From CAWARU01 sp963784575 (GTDB lineage: Bacteria > Pseudomonadota > Gammaproteobacteria > UBA6186 > Azoamicaceae): a stretch of 64,000 nt of DNA. Location: NCBI GenBank assembly GCA_963784575.1, contig CAWARU010000001.1, positions 434,001 to 498,000 on the forward strand. The letters are read 5' to 3'. The notes under the pieces are model-generated. The model did no database searches, was not told the DNA's origin, and saw only the letters and a list, made by a program, of their open reading frames with translations. Below are positions 1 to 9,214 of the stretch, piece by piece (within the stretch, counting starts at the first letter, position 1; the number at the start of each line of letters is the position of its first letter). Both the position numbers and the translations under genes were made by a program.

Positions 1-864
1 CCATAGTTAACGCCGTCATCCCCGCAAGCCCACCCAGTTGCATTGTTTCGATAGCTGAGCTTGGGACAATGACGATAGTAGAGTTCTCTTTTAATCCCTC
101 ATAAAGCATGTTCATCGCCCTCAAATGCAATGCGACAGGATTGTTGATATAAGTCTTAGCCGCTTCGCCAAATTTTTCTGCTACTTGCCGCTCTGAGTCT
201 CCAAGAATAACTCTAGCTTGACGCTCTCTTTCCGCCTGAGCTTGCATAGACATTGCATCTTCTAAAGCGGGCGGGATCAGGACATCTTTAACTTCCACCG
301 AAATCACATTAATTCCCCAGGGTTCAGTCCGCTCATCGATGATTATTTGCAGCTCATTGCTAATTTTACTTCGTCCTTCAAGCATATCAGAAAGCATCGT
401 CTTTCCAATGACATCGCGCAATGCTGTTTGGCATGCCCACCCAATGGCACTTTCGAAATCAGCTACCTCCAGGGCGGCCTTTTTAGGATCAATTACTTTC
501 CAAAAGAGCACCGCATCGACATCAACAGGTACTGTATCTTTGGTGAGAGTCTTTTCCGCTTCGAATGCAGTCGTGATAACCCGGATGTCGATCCAGTATG
601 CGATTGTATCGATAACAGGGATGATAAAAAATAATCCCGGCCCTTTTAACGCACGGAATTGACCCAGTCGTAACACAATGGCCCTGTCCCACTGCTTTGC
701 GACCTTAAATGCGGCTGAAACAATGAAAGCAATGAAAATAGCTCCGCCAAAAAAATAATAACTAGCGTTGCCGTCAGAACCTATATGTAGCGCATAACTA
801 TAGCTACGCCGATCAATAGAATTATGAAAAATATTAATACAGAAAATGAGCTTTGGTTTTGCAT
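1..864 (-). pseudogene. slipin / stomatin-like SPFH (band 7) protein, partial and frameshifted
   Basis: Reverse-strand reading from about 780 down to 1 gives a continuous slipin: a membrane segment, then AIVLRLGQFRALKGPG, the SPFH core, and the coiled region LGDSERQVAEKFGEA, still open at the window edge, so the C-terminus is missing. Slipins are membrane-anchored scaffold proteins, often paired with an NfeD-type protease. The long frame has no ATG, GTG or TTG before its conserved core and is closed upstream by an in-frame TAA. A short frame starting at the ATG at 864 encodes a hydrophobic peptide (MQNQSSFSVLIFFIILL) and stops at a TAG inside TATAG near 782-786. Removing two bases (a TA) or adding one would join the two into a two-membrane-segment slipin. 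Either the gene is broken or the sequence has an indel here. The family call is firm; the start is an inference. Confidence 0.75.
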
Positions 865-906
865 TTTAGTTTCCCTGCTTGATCTCCATTATAGTTATAG
901 TACGTG

Positions 907-922
907 CTGACTAATCAGTCAA
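907..922. promoter_or_regulatory. candidate TetR-type operator between slipin and permease
   Basis: The 16-mer CTGACTAATCAGTCAA matches 14 of 16 positions of the half-site TTGACCAATCAGTCAA found twice in front of the TetR gene at 12610. It lies in the 148-bp divergent gap between the slipin and the permease. This is a sequence match only; binding is inferred. Confidence 0.4.
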
Positions 923-1012
923 CGAACTGCGAAATTCACAGCTGCATTGAAACGCTACCATAAGCTGCTAGCCATCGAATCTTGAACCCGTCAAAGCTCC
1001 ATAAAATTAATT

Positions 1013-2200
1013 ATGGGCTATTGGTCTATAATATATTCATCCTTTTTGATTGCATTCATTCCAAACCTTATGCAAATGATATTTAATGAATTTCTTCTTG
1101 CCTTGCAAATAGCATTTTTAATGTTATGGGAAATTTTTTGGGCCTTAGTTCTTGGCTTTGGGTTATCTGCCACAGTTCAAGCAGTTGTTTCTAAAAAACA
1201 GATGAACAAGCTTTTACCAGATTCATCACCGAAATCCCTTCTAGTTGCTTGTGGATTAGGAGCTGCTTCTTCGTCATGCTCCTATGCCGCAGTGGCCCTT
1301 ACACGATCAATTATTCGTAAAGGCGCAGATTTTATAGCAAGCATGGCATTTCAAATGGCCTCAACAAATCTTGTTATAGAACTTGGCATTATTATGATAA
1401 TCCTCTTAGGATGGCAATTTTTTACGGCCGAATTAATTGGTGGATTTCTGCTTGTTGGAATTATGGCACTTTTCTTTCGCTTGTTTGTGAATAACAAGCT
1501 CATTAAAGCAGCAAAAGAACAAGCAAATCGTGGTTTATTAGGAATAATGGAAGGCCATGCCAAAATGGACATGTCCATTACAGAAGGTCCATTTTTGAAA
1601 CGAATTTTCTCAAAAAAAGGTATGACAGTCATTAGTCATTATTTTATTATGGACTGGCTGGCAATTTGGAAAGATATTGCATTGGGACTATTAATCGCAG
1701 GTGCGCTGGCAACATGGGTACCAAATGGTTTTTGGCTCTCCTTTTTTCTCGAATCACATCCAACGATTGCAAAATTCTGGGGTCCAATGATTGAACCCAT
1801 AGTAGCTATCTTTTCATTTGTGTGTTCGATTGGAAACGTACCACTTGCAGTCATTCTTTGGAATGGCGGCATTAGCTTTGGTGGAGTAATCGCGTTTATC
1901 TATGCTGATCTTATAATAATTCCTATTCTTCATATTTATTATAAATATTATGGCTTTAAAATGGCCGCCATCATCTTTCTTATTTATTATATTTCAATGG
2001 TAATTTCAGCACTTATTATTGAATTTTTATTCCAGACTTTACATTTAATTCCATTAAATCATAATATTCAAATGACTTATATGTCTATTCATTTTAATTA
2101 CACAACAATATTAAATATCATTTTTGGAGTAATTATGGCATTTTTAATATATTGGTTTTTCAAAACCAGTGGAACAAAAATGCTTAAGATGATGAGATAA
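1013..2200 (+). CDS. permease, UPF0718 / ArsP_1-like family
   Basis: A 395-residue integral membrane protein with about eight to ten hydrophobic segments. The segment GLGAASSSCSYAAVALTRS followed by KGADFIASMAFQMASTNLV (about residues 81-122) is typical of the UPF0718/PF03773 permease family (YraQ, ArsP), whose members include an organoarsenical exporter; the substrate here is unknown. A hydrophilic linker at about residues 160-205 separates the two halves, as in the family. No strong ribosome-binding site precedes the ATG at 1013; an ATG at about 1070 is an alternative start. It stands alone, divergent from the slipin, with a TetR-like operator candidate upstream. Confidence 0.75.
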   Translation: MGYWSIIYSSFLIAFIPNLMQMIFNEFLLALQIAFLMLWEIFWALVLGFGLSATVQAVVSKKQMNKLLPDSSPKSLLVACGLGAASSSCSYAAVALTRSIIRKGADFIASMAFQMASTNLVIELGIIMIILLGWQFFTAELIGGFLLVGIMALFFRLFVNNKLIKAAKEQANRGLLGIMEGHAKMDMSITEGPFLKRIFSKKGMTVISHYFIMDWLAIWKDIALGLLIAGALATWVPNGFWLSFFLESHPTIAKFWGPMIEPIVAIFSFVCSIGNVPLAVILWNGGISFGGVIAFIYADLIIIPILHIYYKYYGFKMAAIIFLIYYISMVISALIIEFLFQTLHLIPLNHNIQMTYMSIHFNYTTILNIIFGVIMAFLIYWFFKTSGTKMLKMMR

Positions 2201-2275
2201 CCGAATAACACATATGAACCTATGGATCTATTCAATATCCAAAATTTACTGCCAACGCTTTACTTTCATTGCATG

Positions 2276-4636
2276 TCAACTCCACTTCCAGTTTCGGATC
2301 TCTGGCATATCTTGCCCATGCTTGTCGACATATAATTTGTGCTCGATAAGCTTGTCTTGCATCATCTGCTTCAGATAGGCTCCCTTTGCGCCCAAATGCG
2401 GTAGACGATCAACCACATCTTGTACCAAATGAAAGCGATCCAAGTCGTTTTGCACTCTTAAATCGAAAGGTGTTGTAATCGTACCTTCTTCTTTATAACC
2501 CCTGACATGAAGATTACGGTTAGTTCGGCGATAGGTAATCCTATGAACCAGCCACGGATATCCATGAAAGCCAAAGATAATGTGCTTATCTTTGGTGAAA
2601 AGCGAATCGTAATCCGTATCACTCATTCCATGTGGATGCTCGCTCTTAGGTTGCAGTCTCATCAGATCAACAACATTGATCACCCGGATTTTAAGATCAG
2701 GCAGATGTTGTCGCATAATTGATACGGCAGCCAAAATCTCTAACGTGGGTGTATCACCGCAACAAGCCATCACGACATCCGGTTCAGCACCCTGGTCGTT
2801 GCTAGCCCATTGCCAAATTCCGATTCCTTCCGTGCAATGTATCACTGCTTCATCCATGGTTAGCCATTGCGGTAAAGGATGTTTCCCAGCAACCACCACG
2901 TTGACATAATTACGACTCCGCAGACAGTGATTAAATACCGACAACAGGCAATTAGCATCGGGCGGTAAATACACACGCACGACGTCTGCTTTTTTGTTGA
3001 TCACGTGATCGAGGAACCCAGGATCCTGATGCGTAAAACCATTGTGATCCTGCTGCCAAACGTGTGAAGCAAGCAAATAGTTCAACGATGAGATCTTTTG
3101 CCGCCAAGGAAGTTCCAAACATACTTTCAGCCATTTGGCATGTTGACTGAACATCGAGTCAACAATACGAATAAATGCTTCATAGCTATTAAATAACCCA
3201 TGTCGTCCGGTTAACAAATATCCTTCCAACCAGCCTTGGCATTGATGTTCACTGAGCATTGAATCGAGGACATCTCCGCTGGGGGCTAGAAATTCATCAT
3301 TTTGTTCTGTTCGAGCATCCCACTGACGATTGGTTACTTCAAAGACTGCACCCAAAAGATTAGAGAGTGTTTCATCAGGGCCAAAGATCCGAAAAATTCG
3401 CGGATCCATATTTAGTTTAGCTACGTCACGCAGAAAATTGCCTAATACGAGAGTATCTTGTGCAACAACGGCACCCGGTGTTGGCACATTCACAGCATAA
3501 ATATGAAAGTCCGGCATTCGCAAATCGCGCAGCAAAATGCCGCCATTAGCATGAGGATTGGCACCCATCCTTCGATCACCTTTAGGTGCAAGCTCTGCTA
3601 ATTCCGGTATGAGACGCCCATTCTTATCGAAGAGTTCCTCTGCTTTGTAGCTCTTCATCCAGCTTTCAAGCAACTTAACATGATCGGGATGCTCGGCATC
3701 CACTAAAAGCGGTACCTGATGCGATCGAAAAGTCCCTTCGATTTGCAGCCCGTCGACGACTTTTGGTCCTGTCCAACCCTTAGGCGATTTCAGAACGATT
3801 ATTGGCCAGCGTGGTCGAGCCGTGTTGTTATTGTTTCGTGCATTGTTTTGGATTTGATGAATGTTCTCAATAACCTGGTCAAGGGTTGTAGCCATCAGTT
3901 CATGCATAATTTCGGGATCATCACCTTCCACAAAATAGGGTATCCAACCACAACCTCGTAAAAACTGTTCCAATTCTTCGTGCTCGATGCGGGCAAGCAC
4001 GGTTGGATTACTAATTTTGTAACCATTGAGATGCAAAATTGGCAATACTGCTCCATCCGTGATCGGATTCAGAAGTTTATTGGACTGCCATGAAGTTGCC
4101 AACGGACCTGTTTCCGCTTCACCATCGCCAATGATACAGGCGACGATTAGATTGGGATTATCAAACACAGCTCCAAAGGCATGGCTCAACGAATACCCCA
4201 ACTCCCCGCCTTCGTGAATTGATCCTGGTGTTGTTGGTGCAACGTGGCTTGAAATCCCACCAGGAAACGAGAATTGTGTGAATAGTTGTTTAAGTCCTGC
4301 TTCGTCCTGGCTGATGTTCGGATAAATCTCACTGTAAGTACCTTCGAGATAAGTATTGCCTACCAGCGCCGGACCACCGTGTCCGGGACCAGCGATGTAG
4401 AACATATTTAGATCATACTTCTTGATAACTCGGTTCAAATGTACATAGATAAAATTCTGGCCAGGTGTAGTGCCCCAGTGCCCAACAACCAACGGCTTTA
4501 CATGTGATAATTTTAACGGTTCTTTCAGCAAAGGATTATCATATAGATAAATCTGGCCAACAGAAAGATAATTAGCCGCACGCCAATAGGCATTCATTTT
4601 GTGAAGAAGTTCAGGCGAAAGCGTATTGGCTTTCAA
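2276..4636 (-). CDS. xfp: xylulose-5-phosphate/fructose-6-phosphate phosphoketolase
   Basis: A thiamine-diphosphate enzyme that splits xylulose 5-phosphate (and often fructose 6-phosphate) with phosphate into acetyl phosphate plus glyceraldehyde 3-phosphate (or erythrose 4-phosphate). Hallmarks in order: GHWGTTPGQNFIYVHLNR, GPGHGGPALVGNTYLEGTYS, SFPGGISSHVAPTTPGSIHE, the ThDP-binding GDGEAETGPLATSWQSNK and ILHLNGYKISNPT; the C-terminal transketolase-like domain is complete. About 786 residues, normal for the family. The frame opens at a GTG at 4663, but an AGAGGA ribosome-binding site about 8 bases before the TTG at 4636 and alignment with the usual family N-terminus (LSPELLHKM) favour TTG. 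It is monocistronic and intact. I see no adjacent acetate kinase gene. Confidence 0.93.
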   Translation of the reverse strand: MKANTLSPELLHKMNAYWRAANYLSVGQIYLYDNPLLKEPLKLSHVKPLVVGHWGTTPGQNFIYVHLNRVIKKYDLNMFYIAGPGHGGPALVGNTYLEGTYSEIYPNISQDEAGLKQLFTQFSFPGGISSHVAPTTPGSIHEGGELGYSLSHAFGAVFDNPNLIVACIIGDGEAETGPLATSWQSNKLLNPITDGAVLPILHLNGYKISNPTVLARIEHEELEQFLRGCGWIPYFVEGDDPEIMHELMATTLDQVIENIHQIQNNARNNNNTARPRWPIIVLKSPKGWTGPKVVDGLQIEGTFRSHQVPLLVDAEHPDHVKLLESWMKSYKAEELFDKNGRLIPELAELAPKGDRRMGANPHANGGILLRDLRMPDFHIYAVNVPTPGAVVAQDTLVLGNFLRDVAKLNMDPRIFRIFGPDETLSNLLGAVFEVTNRQWDARTEQNDEFLAPSGDVLDSMLSEHQCQGWLEGYLLTGRHGLFNSYEAFIRIVDSMFSQHAKWLKVCLELPWRQKISSLNYLLASHVWQQDHNGFTHQDPGFLDHVINKKADVVRVYLPPDANCLLSVFNHCLRSRNYVNVVVAGKHPLPQWLTMDEAVIHCTEGIGIWQWASNDQGAEPDVVMACCGDTPTLEILAAVSIMRQHLPDLKIRVINVVDLMRLQPKSEHPHGMSDTDYDSLFTKDKHIIFGFHGYPWLVHRITYRRTNRNLHVRGYKEEGTITTPFDLRVQNDLDRFHLVQDVVDRLPHLGAKGAYLKQMMQDKLIEHKLYVDKHGQDMPEIRNWKWS

Positions 4637-4886
4637 GTTCCATCCTCTTTCATAACATAACACTTTGCATTAGATTAATTCAGTTTAGCAGCCCGATAAT
4701 ATAAAACCATTGATTAAAGTATCTATAGTATTCGGGCAGATTAACGGCTAGAGTTCAATAAAATTCTTAATTAATTTTAACCATTACCCTATCCTTACTT
4801 TCTACGCTAGGATTAATCAATGGAAAATTGTTATTATCTAATTGACCTAGAGCGACGTGACCACGGACCATTTAGAGGAGGAGCAT

Positions 4887-5234
4887 ATGAGCAAATTATA
4901 TAAGGAGATCACGAACGACCTTTCAAGCTCTTTAGCAAAGCTTCGTAAAGAAATACCAGATGTTATGAATGGATTTAGTGCTTTAGCTCAAGCGTCGACT
5001 AAAGAAGGTGCTTTAGATAAAAAAACAAAGGAACTTATCGCCCTCGCAATTGGCATTACTTCACATTGCGATGGCTGCATTGGTTTTCACGTACAAACAC
5101 TAATCAAATTAGGAATAACAAGACAGGAATTTCTTGAAATGTTAGGTGTTGCTGTTTATATGGGTGGCGGTCCCTCATTGATGTACGCCGCTGAAGCTCT
5201 AAGGGCATTTGAGGAATTTAGTACTCCGCAATAG
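4887..5234 (+). CDS. carboxymuconolactone decarboxylase / AhpD-like protein
   Basis: A small (115 aa) protein with the CMD-family signature: a helix with KKTKELIALAIGI, then HCDGCIGFHVQTLIKLG containing the CxxC-x-x-x-H active-site pattern of AhpD-type alkylhydroperoxidases, and a Gly-rich MGGGPSLMYAAEAL helix. Such proteins are typically multimeric antioxidant or decarboxylase-fold proteins; the CxxC suggests thiol redox activity. The ATG at 4887 is chosen because a strong AGAGGAGGAG site lies immediately upstream; a weaker upstream in-frame start at 4857 has no such site. It is monocistronic, divergent from phosphoketolase across about 250 bp. Confidence 0.85.
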   Translation: MSKLYKEITNDLSSSLAKLRKEIPDVMNGFSALAQASTKEGALDKKTKELIALAIGITSHCDGCIGFHVQTLIKLGITRQEFLEMLGVAVYMGGGPSLMYAAEALRAFEEFSTPQ

Positions 5235-5365
5235 TTATTGCTGTACTATATTTTAGGGGAATTGTAACTAAAAATGCTGCTTAGCACTCCATTTATTGTG
5301 CTCACCTATATCCCGAATAATTTAGAATACATACTGGTAGATTGGTAGTAATCAGAGCCAACAAT

Positions 5366-5683
5366 ATGAATAAACCCTCATTTAAGGTTTTGCGAGCTGG
5401 ACCTCGGAATATTAAATTGGCATACCTAGCAACCTCAGAGGTCAATCTTCGTTCCCCTATGGATGAAGCCGCGATCAGCATTTTTTTAAGTTATCCAACT
5501 TGTTACCTATTGCTGGCAGTCGAGAATGAAAATGTTGTAGGGAACCTTAATGGCAATGCATTACGTCACCCTCACTTACCTCAGCCCCAATTTTTCCGAT
5601 ATGAGGTAGATGTCCAGCCCGAGCAACAGAGAAGGGGCATTGGGCAAGCATTAGTAAATGGATTTACCGCTGCCTTGTGTTAG
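5366..5683 (+). pseudogene. GNAT acetyltransferase, C-terminally truncated (AAC(3)-I-like)
   Basis: About 105 residues with the first half of a GNAT fold: a strand-helix start (FKVLRAGPRNIKLAYLA), YLLLAVENENVVGNLNG, and the acetyl-CoA-binding turn VDVQPEQQRRGIGQALV (R/Q-x-x-G-x-G/A). The frame stops right after that helix, so the last strands and helices of the roughly 150-residue family are absent. The layout resembles AAC(3)-I-type aminoglycoside acetyltransferases and their relatives, but substrate cannot be assigned. The start is taken at the ATG at 5366, since the upstream opening is a TTG. It is probably a decayed gene. Confidence 0.6.
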
Positions 5684-5719
5684 ACTTTTGGAAGCATTAT
5701 TTTTGAATTTGGGTGATTT

Positions 5720-6307
5720 ATGAGGAAATTTGAAAATGTAATTGTTTTACTGACTGGTATTGATGGGGTTGGTAAAAGAACTATTGGCGAAACTCTATGT
5801 TCATTAGATCGCACATTTAAGCTTGTTCTTTCTGATTTGTGGTTAAACCCAATTTTAAGTTTGATGGGTGATGGACCAAATGTTATCAATACACTCAATG
5901 CAGAGGGTTGGAAGGCAATTAATGAAATTAGAGATGTTATATTTGATACAATAGCGCATGTTTGTCCTCAAGGTTCAAATTTCGTAATTACTGAAAAATT
6001 AGTAGAAGGGAATATTTGGCACGAAAAATTTTATGAAAGAGTTAAGTTAATGGCCAATGAAAAACAAGCCTTTTTAATACCAGTACGTTTAATTTGTGAA
6101 CTTCCTGTTTTGCTAACAAGAGTAGTGAGTGTTGATCGGAAGAATTATCATAAACCTCGGGATGCCAACGTTGTCCGAGAACGAGCCTTGCACCAAGAGA
6201 CATTTAAATCAAAAAATAAAAATGAGTTTACTTTAGATACCACTAATTTATCACCTAAAGAGAGTGCTGAAAAAATATTTCGACATCTTGAAAAGCATTG
6301 TTTATGA
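5720..6307 (+). CDS. P-loop NTPase, small-molecule kinase-like
   Basis: 195 residues with an N-terminal P-loop GIDGVGKRTIGETL (about residues 13-26), in which Arg stands where the usual Walker A Ser/Thr sits and a Thr follows. This GK-x-T variant occurs in AAA_18/AAA_33-type kinases. The remainder is alpha/beta with FVITEKLVEGN and a C-terminal region (TTNLSPKESAEKIFRHLE) like the tail of nucleotide- or antibiotic-kinase-like proteins. It is convergent with the next gene at a gap of only 8 bases. The substrate is unknown; chloramphenicol-phosphotransferase-like and gluconate/shikimate-kinase-like enzymes are possible relatives. Confidence 0.6.
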   Translation: MRKFENVIVLLTGIDGVGKRTIGETLCSLDRTFKLVLSDLWLNPILSLMGDGPNVINTLNAEGWKAINEIRDVIFDTIAHVCPQGSNFVITEKLVEGNIWHEKFYERVKLMANEKQAFLIPVRLICELPVLLTRVVSVDRKNYHKPRDANVVRERALHQETFKSKNKNEFTLDTTNLSPKESAEKIFRHLEKHCL

Positions 6308-6315
6308 CAACAATT

Positions 6316-7272
6316 CTATATAAAATCACTTAAAACTGATCTGAACATTTTATTTAAAATATCTGCTTTCATATTATCAGGCATACCTTTATCCGAGACC
6401 TCATTGGCATAAGAACGCATATTCCATACCGTATAAAACAGCCTATAAAATTGTAACCTTAGTTTCGCATTATGATCTAAATTTAGCAATGTTGCCCAAA
6501 TATCAGGATATATAGTATCAAAACTAAGTAATTCTAGAGCTACATAGGTAAGTCCTAGTACAAACAGCGGATCACCAAAACACATGTTATCAACGTCAAT
6601 AATCGCAGTAATTTTATCATGATCTACTATTACATTCCGTTCACTGGTATCCCACATGAAAGGCTTAGCTGCCACCGCCAATAAATCAGCCTGCAAGTTA
6701 TTAGCTATTGCTAATATTTTGGGCATTGTATCTGGCGGGAAAACGGTGGCTTTACTAAGGCTCTGCTGGCATAAATCTATACGCGCGAGTAAAAATTCAT
6801 ACCATGATTTATATTTATCACCTTGTTCATAACTGGTTGCAAAACCATATTGTGAACCTAATGGTAAGGCTTCAGTTTTCCTGTGTATATTTACCATTTG
6901 GTGCGCTAGTTTTTGTTTCGTAAACGCAGATAGATCTTTATACACATTACAAAGGTCACCCCCTGGTGCCCTCTGCATAATTAGTGTTGGATATGGCGAG
7001 TATTGCCCATCTAAGTCAGTGGCAATAAATTTAGCCAAAGGTACTCCTAGCGGTAGTAATTTGTTTTGCCAATATATTGCTGCCTCATAAGTACTTTTCC
7101 TTTCATTTGTTGTCATGCGAATTACAAATTTATTGCTAGGGGCGGTTATTGCAACAACGAAGTTTTTCCGGCCAGTGGTGATTCTTTGCGCATCCAATAC
7201 CTCTTCATTTAGCAGTGCGGATGCGACTACTTTGGCAGTTTCAATATCTGGTCCAGCAAATGTATCTATCAT
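6316..7272 (-). CDS. aminoglycoside phosphotransferase-family protein (APH fold)
   Basis: 318 residues with the choline/aminoglycoside-kinase fold: an N-lobe beta segment FVIRMTTNERKSTYEAAIYW, the hinge LIMQRAPGGDLCNV, and a catalytic loop WDTSERNVIV. In the loop, Asp and Asn of the usual H-x-D-x-x-x-x-N are kept but the His position is Met. The metal-binding segment IIDVDNMCFGDPLFVL follows. Such enzymes phosphorylate hydroxyls of small molecules (antibiotics, choline, homoserine, sugars); nothing here identifies the substrate. A second APH-fold gene follows upstream on the same strand, 52 bp away, so the two may be co-transcribed. Confidence 0.7.
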   Translation of the reverse strand: MIDTFAGPDIETAKVVASALLNEEVLDAQRITTGRKNFVVAITAPSNKFVIRMTTNERKSTYEAAIYWQNKLLPLGVPLAKFIATDLDGQYSPYPTLIMQRAPGGDLCNVYKDLSAFTKQKLAHQMVNIHRKTEALPLGSQYGFATSYEQGDKYKSWYEFLLARIDLCQQSLSKATVFPPDTMPKILAIANNLQADLLAVAAKPFMWDTSERNVIVDHDKITAIIDVDNMCFGDPLFVLGLTYVALELLSFDTIYPDIWATLLNLDHNAKLRLQFYRLFYTVWNMRSYANEVSDKGMPDNMKADILNKMFRSVLSDFI

Positions 7273-7324
7273 GTGATTACCAATTCTACAATTAAAGAGG
7301 TTCTCTTTCTAGTCAAAGACTAGT

Positions 7325-8311
7325 TTATAAATCCTTTGACCTTCGCCCGATATATTCTTTAATCATTCTAGTGATTTGGCTAGGCCTATTGGGATAAAAA
7401 GCCTTGTAGACTTGCAAATCCACGCTCATCATGCACTGATAACAAGCCAGTGCGGAATAAATCAGCCATAACTGTTTAACTGTTGTAAACATTTCTAAGA
7501 ATTGGTTTTTTGTTGCTAATCCTGACCAATTTTCAAAACAAGCGTCTTGGAGTTTTCTATAGATTTGATCATCTTCTTTTACACCATGATGGGTGGTAGA
7601 TTGTTGCAGACAATTATATAAAGAAAAAAATGGATGGATGATGGCGGTCTCACTCCAATCAACGAATGTCATTATTTTAGTATTTGGATCAATGAGAACA
7701 TTCTTATCATGAAAATCGTGATACCCTAATGTTTCAGGAATCCCATAGTCGGATAATAATCTGCATTGTGCTAGAAATTTTGGGCTTAGGGCCTGTAATA
7801 TTTGCAGTTCTTGGTCGGTTATATCTTCTTCTTTTAAAAAATCGGTAAGGTTTATCATTTGATCATACAGAATGGGTAATTTATCTAATCGCCAATCTGG
7901 AACTCCTAGTTTAAGAAACGTTTCTATATGATCTTCCGTCGAACGTTGGATCGCAGCGAATTGCTTAATCGCTTGGCACAATAGCTCTGGTTTGAATTCG
8001 GCTTTAAGCGTTTCACGCAAAGTTTTTCCAGCATCGCGCATCAGAAAACAATGTAGATCATCGTTGCTTGCTATCACAACCGGTACACTGGCATGAAATT
8101 GTTCTGACAATTGCCGAATGATCTTTGGCTCATTGGATAAGTATATAGATGGAGGTGTTTGTTTTAAATAGATATCGCCTGTTGATGTTGAAAATCGTAT
8201 CACAGCTGACCAAGGTGTTGACAGTACAGTTTCAGGTAAATTTTCTACGGAGTACCCATTAGCAACCAGATAATCCGTTGCCCATTTGAGAATGTGTGCT
8301 TGGTTATTCAT
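7325..8311 (-). CDS. aminoglycoside phosphotransferase-family protein (APH fold)
   Basis: About 328 residues with the APH fold: N-lobe WSAVIRFSTSTGDIYLKQTP, hinge CFLMRDAGKTLRETL, catalytic loop YHDFHDKNVLID (Asp and Asn of the phosphotransferase loop retained), and the metal-site segment TFVDWSETAIIHPFFSL. It is only distantly similar to the neighbouring APH-like protein, so this is not a simple tandem duplication. The start is set at the ATG at 8311; the frame extends 9 bases further to a TTG at 8320 without support. Co-directional with 6316-7272. The substrate is unknown. Confidence 0.7.
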   Translation of the reverse strand: MNNQAHILKWATDYLVANGYSVENLPETVLSTPWSAVIRFSTSTGDIYLKQTPPSIYLSNEPKIIRQLSEQFHASVPVVIASNDDLHCFLMRDAGKTLRETLKAEFKPELLCQAIKQFAAIQRSTEDHIETFLKLGVPDWRLDKLPILYDQMINLTDFLKEEDITDQELQILQALSPKFLAQCRLLSDYGIPETLGYHDFHDKNVLIDPNTKIMTFVDWSETAIIHPFFSLYNCLQQSTTHHGVKEDDQIYRKLQDACFENWSGLATKNQFLEMFTTVKQLWLIYSALACYQCMMSVDLQVYKAFYPNRPSQITRMIKEYIGRRSKDL

Positions 8312-8399
8312 TAGTTGCAAGCCCCGTGAATACCGTGAAATTTATTTCAAAACTTCCAGATAAGCAGTGTTTCGTCATAAAATTTCAGTTTAAAATACT

Positions 8400-8903
8400 T
8401 TATCCTGCAAAGGCTTTTATTATTTTATTAACACCCTCCTCAACAGAAGTAGAATCAATGGTTATTGTCGCGACTTCTTCAAATAAAGAATCGCGTTCAT
8501 GATGCTGTTTATCTAAAAATGCTTTTAAATCAGCAATGGGGAGTAATGGAGTTCGTCCTTTTGACCACCGTTCAATTTGCACAGGCGTTGAAACTTTTAA
8601 ATAAACAACAAATTCTTTAGATAACAATTTTCTATTTTCTTCTGTGGCAATCACAGCTTCTTCCAATAATACTACAACATTCTCTTTGTCAATATAATAA
8701 GATATTATTTCAGCTTCACATTTGTGAAATGCTTCTTCACCCTGTTTTCCCAAAATTTCGTTTAAACTTCGGCCAATGTATCGTTCCAAACCAGGATTGG
8801 CATCGATGAACTGCCAACCAAGTTTTTTTGCTAAAGCTTCACCCAGTAAGAATTTCCCTGCACCCGTATGCCCGACGATGAAAATACGTTTAGGTTTGGT
8901 CAT
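8400..8903 (-). CDS. shikimate-kinase-like P-loop kinase
   Basis: 167 residues resembling shikimate/gluconate kinases: P-loop GHTGAGKFLLGEALAKKLG, FIDANPGLE at the position of the substrate-binding Asp segment, VVVLLEEAVIATEENRKLL, and a lid-like WSKGRTPLLP. The Walker A Ser/Thr after Lys is Phe, so magnesium coordination may differ or catalysis may be lost. The length suits the family (about 170). A good AGGAGG-like site sits just upstream of the ATG at 8903. It is the first of three same-strand small-molecule-kinase-like genes (8903 down to 6316). Confidence 0.65.
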   Translation of the reverse strand: MTKPKRIFIVGHTGAGKFLLGEALAKKLGWQFIDANPGLERYIGRSLNEILGKQGEEAFHKCEAEIISYYIDKENVVVLLEEAVIATEENRKLLSKEFVVYLKVSTPVQIERWSKGRTPLLPIADLKAFLDKQHHERDSLFEEVATITIDSTSVEEGVNKIIKAFAG

Positions 8904-9214
8904 GTTGATATCCTCCTAGACTTGAATATATAAACAACGATAATTATAACCTGCATCATGAGGATATGCATACAATGTGGTGTTTTCTACAAACCGTTTT
9001 ATCGTAGTTAAAAACAAATTACGGTGGTAGTTTCAACTCATCGATTGTCTATGTCTCATTGTAGAATAAGCGCTCTAGGCCCCTTATAACCCTTTTTTAG
9101 ATAAAATTAGCTTGTTATACATACAGTAAAAACTGCTATTATAATAATAATTATTGAAATATGATATTTAATCAGTATAATATATTGTAAAGTTAGCATA
9201 TTTAGGTATATATT
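8904..9214. other. 311-bp AT-rich intergenic region
   Basis: This is a divergent promoter region between the kinase-like gene (reverse) and the Lrp-family regulator (forward). I see no coding frame, RNA gene or convincing terminator. The last 100 bp are very AT-rich, which is compatible with an Lrp-type autoregulated promoter. Confidence 0.5.
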
